Part shown: positions 59,471 through 64,000 of the stretch, piece after piece
How the letters are laid out: each line of letters begins with the position of its first letter
Numbering within the stretch: the first letter of the stretch is position 1
Assembly (NCBI GenBank): GCA_905250115.1
Contig: CAJNOI010000305.1
Location: 19,457 to 83,456, forward strand
Length of the DNA stretch: 64,000 nt
Origin: Adineta steineri
Lineage: Eukaryota > Rotifera > Eurotatoria > Adinetida > Adinetidae
Direction of reading: 5' to 3'
Notes under the pieces: model-generated
Told to the model about the DNA's origin: nothing
Seen by the model: only the letters and a program-made list of their open reading frames with translations
The model's database searches: none
Program-made: the position numbers and the translations under genes

Positions 59471-61036
59471 TTAATGTTCATTTTGTGTGAACCAATTCAT
59501 GAGGAGATTTTGCCGATCCGTTGGAATGGGAGAATATTGAGTGTTATCTTTGTCACCAATATGTTCTACACTCCAACCTGGCCATTCACGAAATGCATGA
59601 TAAGCCCAATCCCAATTATTTTCTTCAAAAATATCAATGACATCACGTAAATAAGCATACGCACTACTTCCCGGTGCCCAACGAATAGCTGAAAATTCAC
59701 CAACATAAATATGAACATTATAATCATGTTGCCAATCAAGAACACGTTTCATGTTAACACGTAATTGATCTTTGTTCCACATCTTACCATCGATAATACC
59801 AGGATATGATACAGGAGGAATATCATCATAAACACTCTGATGAGTAAATGTACCAGGTTCATACATATGAAATGAATAAACAATTTTACTGAAAGGTAAT
59901 GGTTCAAAATCAGCTAGAACGCCTGGACCTCCCCAAGGTGCTGCTTCAATAATAATTGCATGTTCTGAATCAATAGCACGGATATGTTCGATAGTAACTG
60001 TAGCTAATTGTTGCCAATCCATGACATCATCAGGAACTATTCCTTCAACTGGCTCATTAACTAAATCATAACCCCAAATAATAGATTCATTTTTATAGCG
60101 TCGTGCAATTTTTTCCCATAATGAAATAAATGTATCTTGAAAACGTTTTTCTTTAAATAAATTACATTCTTTTTCATCATTGCGACCACCTGGAGGTGTA
60201 TGTAAATCAATCAATATATGCATGCCTAATTCACGACATACTGGTAACATTGAATCAAGATGTTTAAGTGCACTTTCAAGCCATATTTCATAAGCTGAGA
60301 TATCACCATTATCAGCTGGACTATGAGGAAATCCATTCCACATCAATTGCCAACGTATATGATTTGCATTCCAACTACCAAAATCTCGAAAATCTTGTTC
60401 CTTGAGATTTGTACCAATCATAGCTCCTCGTAATCGTGTTAGATTATGACCTTTGAATGGTAGACCAGGTGGTGGTGGTGAAGGTGGAGGTGGACGTAAT
60501 TTATTATAGACAATTACTTTAACATCATCGAACCAAACAGTACCAGTTACAGCTTCCAAACCGAGTACAAGATTTGCTTGTTGTGTATCACGAGGAATAC
60601 TCGCTATATAATCAGCCGTACGCCAATCAAATGTACCTCGTGGAAGATTTTGTTGTGGATAATTATCACCACTTAATCCTTTTGTATGAAGCATTATTTT
60701 AATACCATTCCATGAATTTGGTGGTATACTAATATGTGCTGCTTTGATATTTGCTTGAATTCGAATCTTATAACCACATAATGCAAGTGCTGGTAAAGGA
60801 ATCGAAATAAATGTTGATGGACTATTTGGAAGATTTCGTTCAATGCGCAATGCTTGATCACCTCTATCTGTTGCCACTAATTGTATCAAAGGATTAAGAA
60901 ATTTCTTCCAGATTGCTTCTTCATCGGATCCATCAAAATTGTGTAGTAAAATAATATCACCTCTATCGAAAGCATCGATCACCGTACATGTCGTTAACAA
61001 AACTAACAAAAAAATAAAATAACTAACTTTCATCAT
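59471..61036 (-). CDS. Secreted glycoside hydrolase family 5 enzyme with N-terminal carbohydrate-binding-like module
   Basis: An intronless 521-residue protein. A signal peptide (1-22) precedes a beta-sandwich module (about 25-178; ILLHNFDG, WNGIKIMLHTKG, TVWFDDVKVIVYN) resembling CBM4/9-type carbohydrate-binding modules. A Pro linker (PPPPSPPPP, 182-190) leads into a GH5 barrel. The acid/base is Glu328 in WGYDLVNEP and the nucleophile Glu447 in IYVGEFSA. Supporting residues include IDLHTPPGG (277-284), SFHMYEP (388-394) and WAYHAFREWPGW. GH5 members cleave beta-1,4-glucans or mannans; the exact substrate is not predictable. GH5 genes of bacterial type are known in bdelloids, and the single exon fits a transferred origin. 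Confidence 0.9.
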   Translation of the reverse strand: MMKVSYFIFLLVLLTTCTVIDAFDRGDIILLHNFDGSDEEAIWKKFLNPLIQLVATDRGDQALRIERNLPNSPSTFISIPLPALALCGYKIRIQANIKAAHISIPPNSWNGIKIMLHTKGLSGDNYPQQNLPRGTFDWRTADYIASIPRDTQQANLVLGLEAVTGTVWFDDVKVIVYNKLRPPPPSPPPPGLPFKGHNLTRLRGAMIGTNLKEQDFRDFGSWNANHIRWQLMWNGFPHSPADNGDISAYEIWLESALKHLDSMLPVCRELGMHILIDLHTPPGGRNDEKECNLFKEKRFQDTFISLWEKIARRYKNESIIWGYDLVNEPVEGIVPDDVMDWQQLATVTIEHIRAIDSEHAIIIEAAPWGGPGVLADFEPLPFSKIVYSFHMYEPGTFTHQSVYDDIPPVSYPGIIDGKMWNKDQLRVNMKRVLDWQHDYNVHIYVGEFSAIRWAPGSSAYAYLRDVIDIFEENNWDWAYHAFREWPGWSVEHIGDKDNTQYSPIPTDRQNLLMNWFTQNEH

Positions 61037-61864
61037 ACGATAACGGCTACTGAATTTTATTTTATCATCGGAATAATTTTATTTTTATATTGGCAATAAT
61101 AATAAAAAAGATTAGAATGTAAGATGATATTTAAAAGCAAAAGGATATATATATACACATACTTCTGTATCCATTAATTGCAGCTTATTTTAAAATTAAT
61201 TGATTGTACTCAAAATTCAATCTAAGATCACATATATTTTGATAATAATTATTTTTGTGACAATAATTGATAAGAATAAATTTTGCTTTTTTCTTACAAT
61301 ATTTATTATAAATCAACCATTCTTATTTGATTAAATATTATATAATTAATTTAATCAATGTTATTTTCCTTTCATAGCATCGATGTGAGTGTGAATGTGA
61401 GAGAAGAATGATGTTATTTTAAAAAAAACAGCTTCACACAACTGTTTTATTCTATTATTTTTACTTGTAAAATAACTCATGATAGAAAATCAATACAATA
61501 CCAACAACAATGCAAAATATTAAACTTATGTTTCATTTTGCTTTTGTATTCGTATTTTTTATTTCATTCCTGACTGATAGAACAAAATCTGTTCGATGCT
61601 TGCATAGCAGTTGACGAATTTATAATAAACACATGATACTTTTTCTATGAGTCTAGATAAGTGTGGATATTATATTCTTATTTCAATCTATTCACCACAT
61701 ACTCGTCAGTACTCCTTTTTCATCCAAAAAACAGTGTCCAGTTCGTCTCACGTTAATGAATTTATTTTTCACCTTTACAACGAAAAGTTTGTGTCAACAT
61801 ATGTCTGTTAAAAATTCTTTTGGCTAACACCTATCTTCGAAAAAAATGATTAGTCCATCTTTTT

Positions 61865-61987
61865 TTTTGCGATTCCTCGCGAGACCATAAATACGAGTTT
61901 CAAACCTATCGTATTACTCATTTGCCTCCACTATAAAAAAAATTCTTTTTTCTCATCATTCATTTTTTCATCATGACAACTGACGGT
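61865..61987. repeat. Direct repeat, copy A
   Basis: Runs from GCGATTCCTCGCGAGACCAT to CATGACAACTGACGG; the copy at 62291 differs at scattered positions only. Confidence 0.85.
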
Positions 61988-62290
61988 ACGTGACGATTTA
62001 TGATGGGAGAGATGTATGCACTGATAGGACTACGTTTTTATTTATTTCTTCATGTCGAGAATCGCATCGTTCTGATACAAAACACACGGTTATATAGTCG
62101 CCCATCAAATAGAAGGAAGGAAAGATAATTCCAGAGTACATCAAGTTGTACCGAAGTAAGGATATAAAAGGATAACCCATTAGATGAGAAGAATCGAAAG
62201 GATAAATAGCATACGTATAGCACATGCAAGCGAGAGCGTCACAAGGTAGACATGCATCTTCAAAAACAAATGATTGATTCATCCATCACT

Positions 62291-62410
62291 TTTTGCGGTT
62301 CCTCTCGAGACCATAAATGCAAATTTTAAATCTATCATATTACACATTTACTTCTACTATAAAAAAATTCTTTTTTCTTATCATTCATTTTTTCATCATA
62401 ACAACTGACG
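62291..62410. repeat. Direct repeat, copy B, at the zinc-finger gene start
   Basis: Ends 16 bp before the ATG of the PIN/zinc-finger gene, so it probably contains its core promoter or 5' UTR (CTTCTACTATAAAAAAATTC is a TATA-like stretch). Copy A lies about 425 bp upstream. Confidence 0.75.
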
Positions 62411-62425
62411 ATAGACGCGTATTTA

Positions 62426-63388
62426 ATGTCTAGCTACAAGCAACTTATTCTCGTTGATTGCGATGGCGGCCGTGGAAGTTTATTCAATGATATAATAATT
62501 TGTCGTCAATTCCCACCAAATTGTGAATTTTACTTATTTTGGAACAAAGACGGTTCAACAATACCAGACAGTCTTTATAAACAATTATCTGGAATCCCAC
62601 ATATTCACTTGTGTCCATCGCACTTAATAAATTCTTCGAATTCCGCTGATGGTAAACTCATTTATTTTTTAGGCAAGCTTGTTGAGAAGTTTCAATTCAT
62701 TCTTCTCGTTCATGGCAATGATCATATTTACAAAGAAGTCATTGAAAGTGTTATCTATGATTATGATAAAGAAAAAATTGCTGAGAAAGGAATTAAAAAC
62801 CCTTCCTCTCAAGATTTGAAAGAATTAGTTACACAATGTCGTAGGCGAAATGAACAGCATCGTTGTGTAGATCCCAAGCCAGTAGATGCATTGCTAAAAC
62901 TTGCATCAGTACCTCAACCTATAAACACAATTGAGGAGAGATGTTCGCAATGTTCAAAGAAATTTAAGAACAAGAAGTCACTGTCGCAGCACAAGAAAGA
63001 AAAACATAAGACAAATACTTCACTCACTTGTGCCTGTTCGTTTACTTGCGAAACTCTTACGCAATTTAATCGTCATCAAAAAGCAAAAAAACAACCCTTT
63101 ATTGATGACCAAGGTATAGTTTGTTGCTTAGCTGCAAATAAATTGTCCAAAATTTACCTGACTGCAGATTCGGCATCAAAAACAATATCACCTGGTAAAA
63201 CAAATCAATGTCATCTTCCTAATTGTACTCGTCGCTACTTCAAGCCTTTTGGATTTATCAGTCACTTGCAGGCAAAACATGGTAACGACATTGATATTCA
63301 AGTGCAATGTTGCAATTTAGATATCAAGTATACATTGGACGAATTTTATTGTCATGTTAATTTGCAACACAAACTTATAGGCGCTTAA
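62426..63388 (+). CDS. PIN/NYN-like domain protein with C2H2 zinc fingers
   Basis: An intronless 320-residue protein. Residues 5-115 resemble a PIN/NYN-type ribonuclease fold: LILVDCDGG (Asp11, Asp13), SADGKLIYFLGKL (Asp75) and FILLVHGNDHIYKEV (Asp99), the spacing expected for metal-binding acidic residues. A classical C2H2 finger follows (Cys173-x2-Cys176, His189-x4-His194). A Cys-rich segment sits near 202-217, and a second finger is Cys262-x4-Cys267 with His280-x4-His285. A final Cys295-Cys296/His310/His315 group could bind zinc too. A nuclease guided by RNA- or DNA-binding fingers is a reasonable hypothesis; activity is unproven. Intronless form and the duplicated upstream block suggest a recently copied gene. 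Confidence 0.65.
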   Translation: MSSYKQLILVDCDGGRGSLFNDIIICRQFPPNCEFYLFWNKDGSTIPDSLYKQLSGIPHIHLCPSHLINSSNSADGKLIYFLGKLVEKFQFILLVHGNDHIYKEVIESVIYDYDKEKIAEKGIKNPSSQDLKELVTQCRRRNEQHRCVDPKPVDALLKLASVPQPINTIEERCSQCSKKFKNKKSLSQHKKEKHKTNTSLTCACSFTCETLTQFNRHQKAKKQPFIDDQGIVCCLAANKLSKIYLTADSASKTISPGKTNQCHLPNCTRRYFKPFGFISHLQAKHGNDIDIQVQCCNLDIKYTLDEFYCHVNLQHKLIGA

Positions 63389-64000
63389 TAATATTTTATT
63401 GTTCACAGTTCTATTCAAAAGAAATTATTAAAATAATAAAGATTTACACTACACAAAAAATAGTTTCGTTGAACTACATCGACGAATGTATTTATTTTGA
63501 TATATTCAGAGAAAATAAGAAATGCAATATTCTTTCTAAATCTTAGTCTAGTATTTTTGAGCATATGGATGCTAACCAAGCTGATGTACTATAAGAAACA
63601 TGACAATATTCTATTGAAAAATATCCATAAATAATTAATAAAATAATTGTCAGGTTAGAAGATTTGTGCTTTTCTGTTTATATTGTCATTCAGAAGTCAT
63701 CCAAGGTAGATATCTGATTAGTATTCCAACAATTAAGATTTCAGAAAGTAAATATGATAATGAAAATGACAAGACCATTATAGATTACATATAATAATTA
63801 ATCAATCAATAGTTCTTTGATTTTTGTTAGCGTATGTTCGAGAATATGATTTTCAATAGATTTTAAAAAATAAATTCACATCCTACTTCAACTTGTAGCT
63901 AAACTGATAACGAATAGAAATGCTCTCGTAATAGTAATAATTTATTATGCATAATTTAGTCAGCTGCAAAAATTTTTAGATAATGAAAATTAACAAAAAA
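63389..64000. other. Intergenic, window end
   Basis: A+T-rich with no gene or repeat seen; an AATAAA lies at about 63434. Confidence 0.5.

Larger units (their letters stand above)
61037..62425. other. Intergenic with a duplicated promoter-like block
   Basis: Holds two direct copies of a block of about 120 bp (61865-61987 and 62291-62410). A minus-strand frame at 61998-62282 between them has no homology I recognise and is probably chance. A weak GTGAGTGTGAATGTGAG arm lies near 61385. Confidence 0.55.

Noticed and set aside
61998-62282. 94-residue minus-strand frame between the duplicated blocks
   Set aside because: No family, no splice or promoter context, composition explained by chance.
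1-64000. tRNA, rRNA and CRISPR arrays
   Set aside because: Read on both strands, no tRNA B-box/T-loop pattern, no rRNA-like conserved block and no regular direct repeats with spacers were seen; the palindromes are not spaced as an array.

Overview
The window reads as nuclear DNA of a small metazoan, most likely a bdelloid rotifer. It is roughly 70% A+T by eye. Genes are short and compact, and most introns are 42-60 bp with GT..AG ends. The gene families are those known to be expanded in bdelloids: rhodopsin-like receptors with a DRY/DRF box, arginine ADP-ribosyltransferase-TPR proteins, F-box proteins, B-box proteins and bacterial-type GH5 cellulases. Dispersed palindromes carry arms close to TGTGGG, the telomeric hexamer I recall for bdelloids. 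The genus cannot be decided from the sequence.

Layout. 1-10 kb: the 5' part of an HGSNAT-like acetyltransferase (-), a T4 Rnl1-type RNA ligase (-), an orphan GPCR (+) and a complete 20-exon PX-PH phospholipase D (+). 10.8-16 kb: a broken F-box/LRR gene, a GC-richer orphan ORF, a two-EF-hand protein (+) and a GPCR (-). 18-25.3 kb: a two-exon GPCR (+), a lipase-like pseudogene, a B-box protein, a Cys-rich exon, a repeat-rich stretch with a 157-bp inverted-repeat element, and a D8C membrane protein (-) interrupted by a 10-N assembly gap. 25.3-29.2 kb: gene-poor and repeat-bearing. 29.2-35.5 kb: a compact Rel-homology transcription factor, an F-box protein and an ART-TPR protein (all +). 36-42 kb: a three-exon GPCR (-) and a microbial-type PARG/macro-fold protein (+). 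42.5-48 kb: a three-module membrane protein of 1273 residues (+) and a CBM14-D8C secreted protein (-). 48.5-64 kb: a GPCR (-), a nucleoside hydrolase (-), an ADISSP/C20orf27 homologue (+), a MAM-domain protein (+), an LRAT-like protein (-), a single-C2 protein (-), a GH5 cellulase (-) and a PIN/NYN-like C2H2 zinc-finger protein (+).

The genes do not form a single pathway. Three themes stand out. The first is surface sensing and secretion: five GPCRs, the D8C, MAM and CBM14 proteins and the three-module membrane protein. The second is ADP-ribose biology, with a writer-type ART and an eraser-type PARG fold 4.8 kb apart. The third is likely horizontally acquired intronless enzymes (RNA ligase, GH5). 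The most unusual non-genic feature is a family of about fifteen short palindromes with telomere-like arms, nearly all lying between genes. Exon structures were read by hand and checked for phase.
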